A stretch of DNA of 64,000 nt from positions 1 through 64,000 of the forward strand of contig CALVHD010000007.1 in assembly GCA_944327245.1 (NCBI GenBank). The letters are read 5' to 3'. Source of the DNA: Candidatus Gastranaerophilales bacterium (GTDB taxonomy: Bacteria > Cyanobacteriota > Vampirovibrionia > Gastranaerophilales > Gastranaerophilaceae). Of the stretch, positions 7,599 to 16,360 are shown one piece after another. Within the stretch, counting starts at the first letter, position 1, and every line of letters begins with the position of its first letter. The notes beneath the pieces are model-generated. The model was not told the origin of the DNA and did no database searches. It saw nothing but the letters and a program-made list of their open reading frames with translations. The translations under genes and the position numbers were made by a program.

Positions 7599-8510
7599 TT
7601 ATTTGTTTACAGTTGTTTTATACGGTTTTTTGCTAAATAAATTAGGATATTTTTTTATATAATCATCAAGATTAGTATAAAATGCTTCAAAATCAAAATT
7701 GACACCTTCTTTTGGAGAAGAAATTTTGACATCGTATGCGCTATAAATAGAAGTAATAAGAAGTTTTGCAATAGAGTCGCTTCCTCTTTTCCAAGGAGTT
7801 TCTTGTGCTATTAGCCATTGAATTGTTGCGCAAGCTTTATTAATTTGTTTTAAAGACGGGTTTTTTGTTTGAATTAATTTATCGTATTCTTCTTTTACAA
7901 ATTGAAGATTTGAGATTTTGCCGTATAAGGGTTCATTTGATGAGTTTCTGTGTATTCCATAGCTTATTTCTATTCCGTCTTTAGAAAATTCATTGTCAAA
8001 TACTATAATATTACAAGTGTTGGCGTTTGGATATTGAGAGTTTGATTTTGGTTTAATGCTATATTTGTTCAGATTTATCATTGCTTTTTTATATTTTTCA
8101 AAATACTCTATGCCTCTTTGGGGTTGATTTTCAAGAATATAAAAACCACCGGGGGCGTGTCTTAATTCACCAAAGGAGTTATTTTGATTAATTCTTTTTA
8201 CTCCATCTTCTAAAGAAGACACAATTTCTTCAAACGACGCTTTTTGTCTTATGGATTTTGCTGTTATTTGCGATAATATCAACATTTTTTTAGCCCATTG
8301 CTGGTTATTATCGTAGTTATTCATATGAACAAAAAAGACATTTTCGCTATTTTGATTTAAGGGTTTATTTATAAAATGAGGCAAATAAAAAGGCAGATTA
8401 AGCCCTGAAAACGTTATATTTTGTTTAGGTTTGGTTATAGCTTTTGAGTAGTTACTTGATGGTGAAATATAAAAGAGAGTATTAATCGGAGAAATATTCA
8501 TATTTATCAT
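7599..8510 (-). CDS. Hypothetical protein, no recognised domain
   Basis: The 303-aa protein has no signal peptide or transmembrane helix. The N-terminus is low in charge and Ser/Asn rich (NISPINTLFYISPSSN) and reaches NITFSG at residues 31-36. A largely helical, Asn/Lys-rich region follows. Two candidate starts exist (8510, and the in-frame ATG at 8501). Neither has a Shine-Dalgarno nearby; the nearest, AGAGG, overlaps the stop of the upstream porin gene about 22 nt away. It is probably in an operon with the porin (26-nt gap). The function is unknown. Confidence 0.65.
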   Translation of the reverse strand: MINMNISPINTLFYISPSSNYSKAITKPKQNITFSGLNLPFYLPHFINKPLNQNSENVFFVHMNNYDNNQQWAKKMLILSQITAKSIRQKASFEEIVSSLEDGVKRINQNNSFGELRHAPGGFYILENQPQRGIEYFEKYKKAMINLNKYSIKPKSNSQYPNANTCNIIVFDNEFSKDGIEISYGIHRNSSNEPLYGKISNLQFVKEEYDKLIQTKNPSLKQINKACATIQWLIAQETPWKRGSDSIAKLLITSIYSAYDVKISSPKEGVNFDFEAFYTNLDDYIKKYPNLFSKKPYKTTVNK

Positions 8511-8536
8511 AAAACAAATGAAAAAAAATATTGCCT

Positions 8537-9730
8537 CTAGATAAAAAATTGGGTTAAAAAATAGATGGCATTACTGGTTGAGTCATTATATTTATTATCT
8601 TTAAAAACATAATTTATGGCAAATTTTAATCTTTGTTCAAATATAAAATAGTTTAAACCCACACTATATTCACTTTTTGAATCAGAGCCACGATTTGTAT
8701 TCGGGTCAAAATAATCATATCTAAAAAGCATTTGCCATTTTGGAGTAAAATTCCATCCGACTGTTGTAAAAAAACCTTGCTGTGAGTTTGGATTATAATA
8801 ATCTCCGTTAGAGCCGTTTGCATAAGCATATTCAAAATTCATAAGAAATTTTTTATATTCATATGTTAATGCTGTTGAATAAACTCCATAGGTATCGCTT
8901 CTATGTCCGACATCAGCTCCTGCGTATATTTTAAGATTTTTTAGAGCATTTTTTTGATTATGAAAAGGTGCATAACCAACTCTTCCTATGAATTCTGCTC
9001 CATCTTTAAAGCCTTGAGAAAAACGTGTGCTGGTATAACCACCAAGGTTGTATTCAAAACCGTTTTGCTTTCCTATAAATGAAACACCGGTTGATATTGC
9101 ATCTCCAAAATTTCTTGAAATTTGTGCTCTGTTTGCAAATGGCAAAGAAAAAGAGCTCATAGAACCTTCTAAACCTATAGGGGAGCGAGATGTTCCTATT
9201 CTCATTTTATGATTATCGTTAAAATTTCGCTCAATATATAAATTTGAGAATTTCCCAAAAAATTCATTGCTCATATCGCTTGTATCTCTGGTAAAAGCAT
9301 ATTCAGTAAAGAAACGATATTTATTTTTGCCGAATTTAGATTCAATTACGCCGTTAATATCAAATGGGTATGTTGAACTCGGATTATCTCCCATTTTATC
9401 TAAGCCCCAAATGCCTTGAAAACGAAGTTCTCCTGATAGTTCATCAATAAATGTATCTTTAAAATTTATCGTTTTTTTATCTGCAAAAGTTTTTTCGGCA
9501 AACAGTTTAAAGTCTTTTTCAAGTGGGTCATCGTCATAAATTACGCCTTTAATTGAGTCGCCGTCTATTGTTTCATCCAGAGTTATTATTTTATCAAAAA
9601 TAGTTTCATTTTGTTCATTGTTTTTGTTCCCTGATGAATTTTTCTTGTCGTCAAAGTCTTCAACAACGGCATAACACGGGGAAATAAAAAGCAATAACGT
9701 TATAAAAATAATTTTAGCGATATTCAACAT
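8537..9730 (-). CDS. Outer-membrane beta-barrel porin
   Basis: The 397-aa protein has a signal peptide (about residues 1-21, ending SPCYA), an acidic linker and then a long series of amphipathic strands. Examples are GELRFQGIWGLDKMG, NKYRFFTEYAFTRDTSDMS, HKMRIGTSRSPIGLEGSMSS and WQMLFRYDYFDPNTNRGSDS. It ends in an aromatic/hydrophobic C-terminus (LTQFFI), as BAM substrates do. The RIGTSRSPIGLEG segment resembles OprP/OprO-like porins; substrate specificity cannot be read. The protein implies a diderm envelope. No Shine-Dalgarno is seen, and a TATAAT lies about 17 nt upstream of the ATG, so the leader would be very short. Confidence 0.85.
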   Translation of the reverse strand: MLNIAKIIFITLLLFISPCYAVVEDFDDKKNSSGNKNNEQNETIFDKIITLDETIDGDSIKGVIYDDDPLEKDFKLFAEKTFADKKTINFKDTFIDELSGELRFQGIWGLDKMGDNPSSTYPFDINGVIESKFGKNKYRFFTEYAFTRDTSDMSNEFFGKFSNLYIERNFNDNHKMRIGTSRSPIGLEGSMSSFSLPFANRAQISRNFGDAISTGVSFIGKQNGFEYNLGGYTSTRFSQGFKDGAEFIGRVGYAPFHNQKNALKNLKIYAGADVGHRSDTYGVYSTALTYEYKKFLMNFEYAYANGSNGDYYNPNSQQGFFTTVGWNFTPKWQMLFRYDYFDPNTNRGSDSKSEYSVGLNYFIFEQRLKFAINYVFKDNKYNDSTSNAIYFLTQFFI

Positions 9731-9822
9731 AATTTTAGGAAATAATTATAACATTAAATCTTTTTAATATAAAGTAATTTGATCTTAGATTGTTGCTTGT
9801 TGAATTTTAAATAAATCTGCCA

Positions 9823-9877
9823 AAACACAATAAAAAAAAGACTTCTTTAAAAGAAGTCTTTTAATGGTGGGCGTTGA
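9823..9877. repeat. 55-bp direct repeat, copy A (terminator plus tRNA-Val 3' end)
   Basis: This copy is identical to 10124-10178 except for one base (t/c at 9831/10132). It includes the tRNA-Val terminator hairpin (9836-9862) and the last 13 bases of the tRNA (3' ACCA and part of the acceptor arm), but not the rest of the tRNA. This is the arrangement left by integration at a tRNA 3' end. Confidence 0.9.
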
Positions 9878-10123
9878 CGCTTCAATTGTAGGCGAAGAAT
9901 GAGCCGTACAAGTGAAGTGTGCGCAGATTTTCGTAAAATTCAAGCCGCTTTTGCGGCGTAGAATTTAGAAAAGCCAGAAGAGGCGGTAGCCTCGAAACCT
10001 TTTGAAGTTTGAATTGCGGCGCGACGTGCCCAATGAAAACGAAAAAGGCATAGGGTGTGTGGAGCACGAAGGCAGGAGTGTTGAGCTCGTGCCTAGTGCG
10101 GATACCTTACCATACCTTATTAT
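9878..10123. other. GC-richer 246-bp block between the tRNA-Val repeats
   Basis: By hand count, 89 of 180 bases in 9901-10080 are G or C, far above the AT-rich surroundings. It contains small hairpins (gccgc-tttt-gcggc at 9944-9957; gcacga/tcgtgc at 10064-10092). A 61-codon open frame on the minus strand (9882-10067) has no start-site support or recognisable domain and is not called as a gene. The block is probably a foreign or mobile remnant. Apart from the repeats and the tRNA-Val gene, I see nothing else in the gene-free stretch 9731-10290. Confidence 0.6.
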
Positions 10124-10178
10124 AAACACAACAAAAAAAAGACTTCTTTAAAAGAAGTCTTTTAATGGTGGGCGTTGA
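10124..10178. repeat. 55-bp direct repeat, copy B (in the intact tRNA-Val gene)
   Basis: This partner of 9823-9877 lies 301 bp away. It covers the terminator and the 3' 13 bases of the functional tRNA-Val gene. Confidence 0.9.
10137..10163 (-). terminator. Terminator of tRNA-Val
   Basis: The 12-bp stem AAAAGACTTCTT/AAGAAGTCTTTT has a 3-nt loop, followed on the minus strand by a run of T. It starts 3 nt beyond the encoded CCA end. The same hairpin is duplicated at 9836-9862. Confidence 0.85.
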
Positions 10179-10241
10179 GAGGCTCGAACTCCCGACATCC
10201 TCCTTGTAAGGGAGGCGCTCTACCAACTGAGCTAAACGCCC
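10166..10241 (-). tRNA. tRNA-Val (TAC anticodon)
   Basis: The 76-nt cloverleaf on the minus strand has acceptor GGGCGTT paired with AACGCCC, a D-arm TAGCTCAGTTGGTAGAGC and anticodon stem-loop CCTCC-CTTACAA-GGAGG (anticodon TAC). The T-arm is GGGAG-TTCGAGC-CTCTC with one mismatch, and ACCA is encoded at the 3' end. The CCA is encoded here but not in the tRNA-Met at 150-223. Confidence 0.96.
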
Positions 10242-10251
10242 TCTCGTAATT

Positions 10252-10282
10252 ATTATAATAATATATCAATAATAATTGTCAA
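10252..10282 (-). promoter_or_regulatory. tRNA-Val promoter
   Basis: A perfect TTGACA (10277-10282, minus strand) is followed by overlapping -10 candidates. TATTAT lies at 16-nt spacing (10255-10260) and TATAAT at 19-nt spacing (10252-10257). Both end 10-13 nt before the mature tRNA 5' end. Confidence 0.65.
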
Positions 10283-10290
10283 GTATAATT

Positions 10291-12102
10291 TTATACGTTA
10301 GCTGTTTCTTGATTTTTAAATTGCATGTTGTATAAGCTTTTGTATTTCCCATCGGGAATACTTAAAAGCTCTTCATGAGTTCCTTCTTCAACAATAAATC
10401 CGTTATCTACAACTAAAATTTTATCAGCATTAAAAATTGTAGATAATCTATGAGCTATAACAAAAACTGTTCTGTCTTTCATTAAATTATCAAGCGCTTT
10501 TTGAACAATTTTTTCTGATTTATTATCAAGAGCTGATGTTGCTTCATCCAAAACAACAATAGGCGCATTTTTTATCATAGCTCTTGCTATTGCAACTCTT
10601 TGGCGTTGTCCGCCTGACAATGATGTTCCGTTTTCTCCTATTTGGCTATCAAGCCCATTTTCCAATGTTTCAATAAATTCATCCAAATGTGAGGCTTTAA
10701 CCACAAAGTCAATTTCTTCTTGCGTTGCGTCTTTTTTGCCTAAAAGAATGTTGTCTTTAATTGTGCTTGAAAATAAGAAATTATCTTGAAAAACTTCTGA
10801 TATTGAATTTCTTAAAGATGCTAATTTGAAATCTTTTATATCCACTCCGTCAAAAAGAATGCTTCCTTTTGTAACATCATAAAATCTTGGCAGTAAGTTT
10901 ACAATTGTAGACTTACCTCCGCCTGAATTACCTACAATAGCAATTGTTTGACCGTGTTCAGCTTTAAAAGAGATGTTATGAAGGACTTCTTTATCTTCAT
11001 CATAAGAAAATGAAACATTTTTAAATTCAATGGTTGTAGGTCTGTTTGTGAGTTCTTTTTTACCTTCATCTTTAATTCTTGATTGAAAATCAAATAATTC
11101 AAAAACTCTGCTTATTGCAACAAATATGCCTTGCATGCCCGTCAAATCTTGACCCAGAGTTTTAATTGGTTTATATAAAAGCAAAAGCGATGTAATAAAA
11201 CTTGCAAAACTTCCTGTGGTTAATCTGCCGTTAATTATTAATTGGTTTCCAACTAACATTACAAAAGCAATACCAACACTGGCAATGATATACATAATTG
11301 GAGAAAGCCAGCCGGTTCTTTTCGTCAAGGACATTTGCAAAGTAAATGTTTCTCTAATTAGAGATTTAACTTTGTTATATTCATCATTTTGTAAATTATA
11401 TCCTGAAATTACTTTATTGCCTTTATATGTTTCATTAAATGCTGTTGTTATGTTACCGCCCACAACTGTGCCTTTATTAGAAACTTCTTTTATTTTTTTT
11501 CTTAAAAAAGTCATAGGCAAAAAGGCACAAATTAAAACAATAACGCCAACAACCGCCAATTCCCAAGAATTATAAAGCAATACAAATATTAATCCCAGTG
11601 CGCTTGTAAATGATGTGATTAAAGTTTTAATGCTGTTGATTAATTGTCTGCTTGCAGCATCTGGATCGCCTAAAAATCTTGAAATAACAAGACCTGAAGA
11701 ATTTTCGTCATAAAATTTTGAATCTAAAAATACGAGTTTTTTAAATAAATCTATTTTAACAGAATTTGAAATGGTAATGCTTATCCAATCTGAAAGATAT
11801 GTATTTAAATATCTTAAAACTCCTTGAATACCCGCAAAAATTACAATCCCCGGAGGAATAATAACAGATAAAATATCTCTTGTGAGAGTGTAGTTAAAAT
11901 ATGTTAATGTGTCGCCATTAACAACAACATCTATGTATGGTTTTAAAACAAAGGCAGTAACGCCATCTAAAAGCCCTAAAGGAATTGCAAGAACAAAAGT
12001 AAGAACAATTCTAAACATTAAAGGTTTAATATAAGGATACATCCTATCTAAAAGATATTTATAATTAAAAGCGTTTTCGGTTTGAATTTCATTTAATTTC
12101 AT
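10291..12102 (-). CDS. ABC exporter, MsbA-like (fused permease and ATPase)
   Basis: The 603-aa half-transporter probably moves lipids or other hydrophobic substrates across the inner membrane as a homodimer. About six membrane helices lie in residues 25-335. The nucleotide-binding domain follows at 355-595: Walker A GNSGGGKST (391-399), signature LSGGQRQRVAIARA, Walker B IVVLDEATSALD and switch His in VIAHRLST. Length and architecture fit MsbA/Sav1866-type proteins; the substrate cannot be read from sequence. GGAAG lies about 8 nt before the ATG. It is divergent from the purine operon. Confidence 0.93.
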   Translation of the reverse strand: MKLNEIQTENAFNYKYLLDRMYPYIKPLMFRIVLTFVLAIPLGLLDGVTAFVLKPYIDVVVNGDTLTYFNYTLTRDILSVIIPPGIVIFAGIQGVLRYLNTYLSDWISITISNSVKIDLFKKLVFLDSKFYDENSSGLVISRFLGDPDAASRQLINSIKTLITSFTSALGLIFVLLYNSWELAVVGVIVLICAFLPMTFLRKKIKEVSNKGTVVGGNITTAFNETYKGNKVISGYNLQNDEYNKVKSLIRETFTLQMSLTKRTGWLSPIMYIIASVGIAFVMLVGNQLIINGRLTTGSFASFITSLLLLYKPIKTLGQDLTGMQGIFVAISRVFELFDFQSRIKDEGKKELTNRPTTIEFKNVSFSYDEDKEVLHNISFKAEHGQTIAIVGNSGGGKSTIVNLLPRFYDVTKGSILFDGVDIKDFKLASLRNSISEVFQDNFLFSSTIKDNILLGKKDATQEEIDFVVKASHLDEFIETLENGLDSQIGENGTSLSGGQRQRVAIARAMIKNAPIVVLDEATSALDNKSEKIVQKALDNLMKDRTVFVIAHRLSTIFNADKILVVDNGFIVEEGTHEELLSIPDGKYKSLYNMQFKNQETANV

Positions 12103-12201
12103 CTGTAAACTTCCATAAAAAAATAATTCTACTTTAAATATTATTGCATAAATATAGAATTTTACTTTATGAGCTTTACATTTTGTGATATTACATAAAT
12201 T

Positions 12202-12459
12202 ATGAAAACATTTATCTATAAAATAATTACAAAATTAAAAGAAGAAATAAAAAATCCTCAAGGCGAGGTTGTTGAAAACATTGTTAAAAGGCTTTCTATT
12301 TCATCAAATTTAAAAGTAAATACGGGTAAATTTTATGAAATTAAAATTATTGATGAAAACAGGAATATTGCGGATGAAAAAATAGAAAAAATTTCAAAAG
12401 AAATTTTAACAAATCCTTTAGTTGAAACTTTTGAAATAATTGAGGTTAAAGAAATTTAA
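12202..12459 (+). CDS. purS: Phosphoribosylformylglycinamidine synthase subunit PurS
   Basis: The 85-aa protein is the small subunit that bridges PurQ and PurL in the three-part FGAM synthase. Features are the N-terminal beta strand, NPQGEVVENIVKRLS-type helix (NPQGEVVENIVKRL), the VNTGKFYEIKI strand and a C-terminal NPLVETFEI strand. It is the first gene of a tightly packed purine operon, and its stop overlaps the purQ start (TAATG). No Shine-Dalgarno precedes its ATG. The 99-bp upstream gap shows no convincing riboswitch or PurR box. Confidence 0.92.
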   Translation: MKTFIYKIITKLKEEIKNPQGEVVENIVKRLSISSNLKVNTGKFYEIKIIDENRNIADEKIEKISKEILTNPLVETFEIIEVKEI

Positions 12460-13073
12460 TGAAAGCCTGTGTTATAAATTTTCTAGGGTCAAATTGTGTT
12501 AATGAAACAAAAGAAGCGCTTTTAAAAGCAGGCTTTTTTGTTGATATCATAAATCAAAATGATGTTAATCTTGATAAATACCATTTAATAGTTCTTCCGG
12601 GAGGGTTTAGCTGGGGTGATTATGTATCATGCGGAAGAATTGCAAAATTTAGCCCTGTAATTAGTGCGATAAAAGAAAAAATAAAAGAAAAAAACTCTTT
12701 TATTTTAGGAATTTGCAACGGTTTTCAAACACTTTGCGAAGCTAATATTTTAAAAGGGGCGTTATTGGAAAATGAAAATCAAAAATTTATTTCAAAAGAT
12801 GTTGATTTAATTTTTAAAGATAGAACCTTTAAACTTCCTATAGCACATCATCAAGGCAGATATTATATTGATAATATTAATAAAATAGATGATTATGAAT
12901 TAATAAAATATCAAAACAATCCTAACGGTTCATATTATGACATAGCCGGAGTTTATGATAAAAAAAATAAAGTAATGGGTTTAATGCCTCATCCTGAAAG
13001 AAATTATATTACTCCTTTTAAGGGTGAAAATGGCAGAGTTATTTTTGATTTTATAAAAGAAGAATTAAGATGA
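12459..13073 (+). CDS. purQ: Phosphoribosylformylglycinamidine synthase subunit PurQ (glutaminase)
   Basis: The 204-aa class I glutamine amidotransferase supplies ammonia to PurL. The nucleophile Cys is in LGICNGFQTLCE. The His/Glu pair is in GLMPHPERNYI, and the oxyanion region is LPGGFSWGDYVSCGRIAKF. The length is slightly below the usual 220-230. It overlaps purS by 1 nt and purL by 4 nt, which indicates coupled translation. Confidence 0.96.
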   Translation: MKACVINFLGSNCVNETKEALLKAGFFVDIINQNDVNLDKYHLIVLPGGFSWGDYVSCGRIAKFSPVISAIKEKIKEKNSFILGICNGFQTLCEANILKGALLENENQKFISKDVDLIFKDRTFKLPIAHHQGRYYIDNINKIDDYELIKYQNNPNGSYYDIAGVYDKKNKVMGLMPHPERNYITPFKGENGRVIFDFIKEELR

Positions 13074-15052
13074 AACTATATCAAAAATTAAATATATCTG
13101 ATTTTTTATATCAAAAGATAGTCGAAAAATTAAAAAGAGAACCAAATGATTTTGAAACTTATCTTTTTTCCGCAATGCATTCAGAGCATTGTGGTTATAT
13201 GCATTCAAAAAAATATATTAATGATTTTTACAAAGAAAATAATTATGAAAATGAAAATTCAGGTTGTATCAGATTAAAAGATTATTGTATATTTTTTAAA
13301 ATGGAATCTCATAATCATCCTTGTGCAATTGAACCTTATCAAGGCTCAATGACAGGAATCGGAGGAATAGTTAGAGATATTTTATCGCTTGGTGCTAAAC
13401 CCATTGCTCTATCTAATTCATTAAAATTCGGTTTATTGGATAAATCAAAAACAAAATACTATATTGATGAAATAACAAGAGGAATAGCCGATTACGGTAA
13501 TTCAATCGGAGTTCCCACAATTACAGGCGAAACAATTTTCGATAAAAGATTTAATAATCTTCCTATAGTAAATGTTTTAGCTTTAGGAATAATTAAAGAA
13601 AACGATATTAAGCTCTCAAGCGCTAAAGAAGATAATTTAATTATACTTTTAGGTTCTAAAACGGGTGTGGATGGTTTAAACGGAGCAAGTTTTGCATCAG
13701 GTGTATTAAATGAAAATTCTGATAGACAAAGTGTTCAAATCGGCGATCCTTATACTAAAAAAAGGCTTATTGATGCGGTTATAGAAATTAATAAATTAAA
13801 AGAAATAACAGCTTGTCAGGATTTAGGCGCAAGCGGAATTTTATCATCCACATCAGAAATGGCATATAAGGGCAATTGTGCAGTTGAATTATATTTAGAT
13901 AAAGTTCATACTCAAATTGAATTCATAAAACCTCAAGAGATTATGCTTTCTGAAAGTCAGGAAAGAATGGCTTTTACAATAGAAAATTCAATATATGCCA
14001 TAGAAAAATTTGACAAAATTGCAAAAAAATACGAGCTTGATTATTCAATAATAGGAAAAACCAAAAAAGGCAATACTTATGAAGTTTATTATAATAATCA
14101 GCTTTTATGCTCTTTAGATTTAGCGGTTTTATGTGAACCTTATTTGTTTGATTTAGAAAAAAGTGAAACAAAAATCCTTAATATGCTCGATAAAAAAAGC
14201 AATTTTGAACAGTTTTTGGCTATGATAAATGATGATAATTTTTCATCAAAAGAATTTATCTATTCTCAATTTGACCAAGAAGTCCAAGGAAGAACTTCTT
14301 TTTCTCAAAAAGAAAATTCAATCGGTATATTGTATTTGAAAGAAATTGAGTCTTTTATTGGTTTATTAAATCAAACTACTTTTGATAATGACCCTAAAAA
14401 AGCAGTATATAATTCTTTTATGTCTTCATATAGAAAACTTATTTCTTTTGGGTTTGAATTGAAAGGAATAACAAACTGCCTTAATTTCGCAAATCCTGAA
14501 AATTCTTTAGTTCAAAATGATTTTAGAATTGCAGTTGATGAATTAAAAAGACTTTCTTTTTTATATAAAATTCCTGTTGTATCAGGTAATGTATCTTTTT
14601 ATAACGAAAAAGAAGATGAAAAAATCCCTCCAACAATTACCCTAGGGTGTGTTGGCGTGTGTGAAGATAAAAATAGAATAGCAAATTCAAAAATAGAAAA
14701 AAATGATAAAATTTGTATTTTAGAAAATGATAATGAAATTAAATCAAAAGATATTATTTTTGAATTGTTGAAAGAAAAAAAAGTCAAAAAAGTCATATCA
14801 ATCGGGCAATTTGGTTTAATTGGAAGTCTTCTAAAAGAAACTTTGTTTTATGATTTAGGGTTTAGAATAAATTATCAAAATTATTTTGAACCTTATCAAA
14901 AAGATTATATTTTAATTACTAACAGAGAAATTGAAAATACAAATTTAATAGGTGAAATTGTTGATGATAAAATAGTTTTTGATGATATTGAATTTGAAAA
15001 AGAAAAAATAAAAGAGATATATTTTAATAAGATTAATAAAAAGATGAAATAA
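13070..15052 (+). CDS. purL: Phosphoribosylformylglycinamidine synthase subunit PurL
   Basis: The 660-aa ATP-dependent subunit converts FGAR and ammonia to FGAM. It is the small PurL type that works with PurS and PurQ. Motifs are AMHSEHCGYMHSKKY near the N-terminus, MESHNHPCAIEPYQGSMTGIGG (residues 77-98), GSKTGVDGLNGASFAS, and a second AIR-synthase-like half with GNVSFYNE. It is shorter than the Bacillus type (about 740) but close to other small PurL proteins. It starts in an ATGA overlap with purQ and ends in a TAATG overlap with purF. Confidence 0.96.
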   Translation: MKLYQKLNISDFLYQKIVEKLKREPNDFETYLFSAMHSEHCGYMHSKKYINDFYKENNYENENSGCIRLKDYCIFFKMESHNHPCAIEPYQGSMTGIGGIVRDILSLGAKPIALSNSLKFGLLDKSKTKYYIDEITRGIADYGNSIGVPTITGETIFDKRFNNLPIVNVLALGIIKENDIKLSSAKEDNLIILLGSKTGVDGLNGASFASGVLNENSDRQSVQIGDPYTKKRLIDAVIEINKLKEITACQDLGASGILSSTSEMAYKGNCAVELYLDKVHTQIEFIKPQEIMLSESQERMAFTIENSIYAIEKFDKIAKKYELDYSIIGKTKKGNTYEVYYNNQLLCSLDLAVLCEPYLFDLEKSETKILNMLDKKSNFEQFLAMINDDNFSSKEFIYSQFDQEVQGRTSFSQKENSIGILYLKEIESFIGLLNQTTFDNDPKKAVYNSFMSSYRKLISFGFELKGITNCLNFANPENSLVQNDFRIAVDELKRLSFLYKIPVVSGNVSFYNEKEDEKIPPTITLGCVGVCEDKNRIANSKIEKNDKICILENDNEIKSKDIIFELLKEKKVKKVISIGQFGLIGSLLKETLFYDLGFRINYQNYFEPYQKDYILITNREIENTNLIGEIVDDKIVFDDIEFEKEKIKEIYFNKINKKMK

Positions 15053-16359
15053 TGTGTGGAATTGTAGGCTATATTTCAAAAAATAATACTGATGTTGTTA
15101 AAAAGACAATTGCTTCTTTAATAAAACTTCAACACAGAGGACAAGACGGAGCAGGCATTTGTTTTTTAAAAAACGGTGAATTAGAAGTTAATAAAGGCGG
15201 CGGTTATATTAAAGAAGTGTTGTCCGATTTTAATTTTAAATCTTCCACAGCTATAGCACATACAAGATATTCAACTGTGGGTGATATTAAAAAAGAAAAT
15301 CTTCAGCCGATTTTATATAAAAACACTGCCCTATGTCATAATGGTACAATATATAATATTGATTATTTTAGGGAAATTTTATTAAAAAACGGTTTTTCTT
15401 TTGATGGAAATTCTGATAGTGAGGTTGTTTTAAAATGGCTTTTTTATAAATTAAAAAAAGAAGCTAATTTATGGCAAAAAGATGAAATAAATGAAATTTT
15501 ATCAACTGATTTTAAAAACAGCGCTTATTCGATTTTAATAATGACAAAAGATAAAATCTTTGCTTTTAAAGATATAAATTCATATCGTCCTTTGGTTTTT
15601 ATTGAAACAAAAGAAGATTATATTGTTTCAAGCGAAGATTGTATTTTAGATAAGCCTTATATAAAAAAGTTTGAATTAAGTGCAAAATCAGCGCTTGAAA
15701 TATCAAAAGAAGGTTATGAATTAATTGATGAAAAACCCCAAAAAACCCAGCAGTGTGTTTTTGAAGCTGTTTATTTTTCAAATCCCAAGTCAAACATTTT
15801 CAATATTAATGCAAAAAATGAAAGAATAAAATTAGGAAGATTGTTGGCAAAAAATGACTCAATAAAAGCGGATTTTATTGTTCCTATTATGAATAGCGGA
15901 TATTGGGGTGCTGTTGGTTATAGTTTAGAAAGCGGAATTGAATTAGAACTTTTAATCAAAAATCAAAAAAATATTTTAAGAACTTTTATTGAAAATAGAG
16001 AAAAAAGAGAAAGACTTTCAAAAGAAAAATATATTATAGATGACAGAATAAAAGATAAAAAAATCATTCTTGTTGATGATTCGATAGTTCGAGGAATTAC
16101 TTCAAAAAATATAATTGAATTATTAAAACAAAAAAAACCAAAAGAAATTCATCTTCGCTTAACATCTCCTATGATAATAAATTCTTGCTTTTGGGGGGTG
16201 GATATTCCAAATAAAAATGAACTTCTTGCATATAATTTAAAATCAGCCGATAATATAAAAAAAGAGCTTGGAATAGATTCTGTCAGATTTATTTCAAATT
16301 CGGATTTTGAAAAGATATTTGATAAAAATATCTGGTGTCATAAGTGTTTTTTAAATTAA
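15052..16359 (+). CDS. purF: Amidophosphoribosyltransferase (PurF)
   Basis: This enzyme catalyses the first committed purine step, forming phosphoribosylamine from PRPP and glutamine. At 435 aa it is shorter than most (about 470). The Ntn-type nucleophile Cys follows the initiator Met directly (MCGIVGYI), so no propeptide exists. HRGQDGAG, AHTRYSTVG and the PRPP loop IILVDDSIVRGITS are present. The C-terminus has a CHKC pair that could be part of the iron-sulfur site found in Bacillus-type PurF (not certain). It overlaps purL by 1 nt. Confidence 0.96.
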   Translation: MCGIVGYISKNNTDVVKKTIASLIKLQHRGQDGAGICFLKNGELEVNKGGGYIKEVLSDFNFKSSTAIAHTRYSTVGDIKKENLQPILYKNTALCHNGTIYNIDYFREILLKNGFSFDGNSDSEVVLKWLFYKLKKEANLWQKDEINEILSTDFKNSAYSILIMTKDKIFAFKDINSYRPLVFIETKEDYIVSSEDCILDKPYIKKFELSAKSALEISKEGYELIDEKPQKTQQCVFEAVYFSNPKSNIFNINAKNERIKLGRLLAKNDSIKADFIVPIMNSGYWGAVGYSLESGIELELLIKNQKNILRTFIENREKRERLSKEKYIIDDRIKDKKIILVDDSIVRGITSKNIIELLKQKKPKEIHLRLTSPMIINSCFWGVDIPNKNELLAYNLKSADNIKKELGIDSVRFISNSDFEKIFDKNIWCHKCFLN

Positions 16360-16360
16360 T

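Noticed and set aside
9882..10067. 61-codon open frame on the minus strand inside the GC-rich block
   Set aside because: It has no Shine-Dalgarno, no -10 close by, no recognisable domain and an unusual composition. It lies wholly inside the repeat-bounded block, so it is more likely chance.
12103..12201. Possible purine riboswitch or PurR operator before purS
   Set aside because: I searched the 99-bp gap for the conserved purine riboswitch core and for an inverted PurR-like box and saw neither. The only inverted repeat (aattcta/tagaatt) is short and pure A/T-type.
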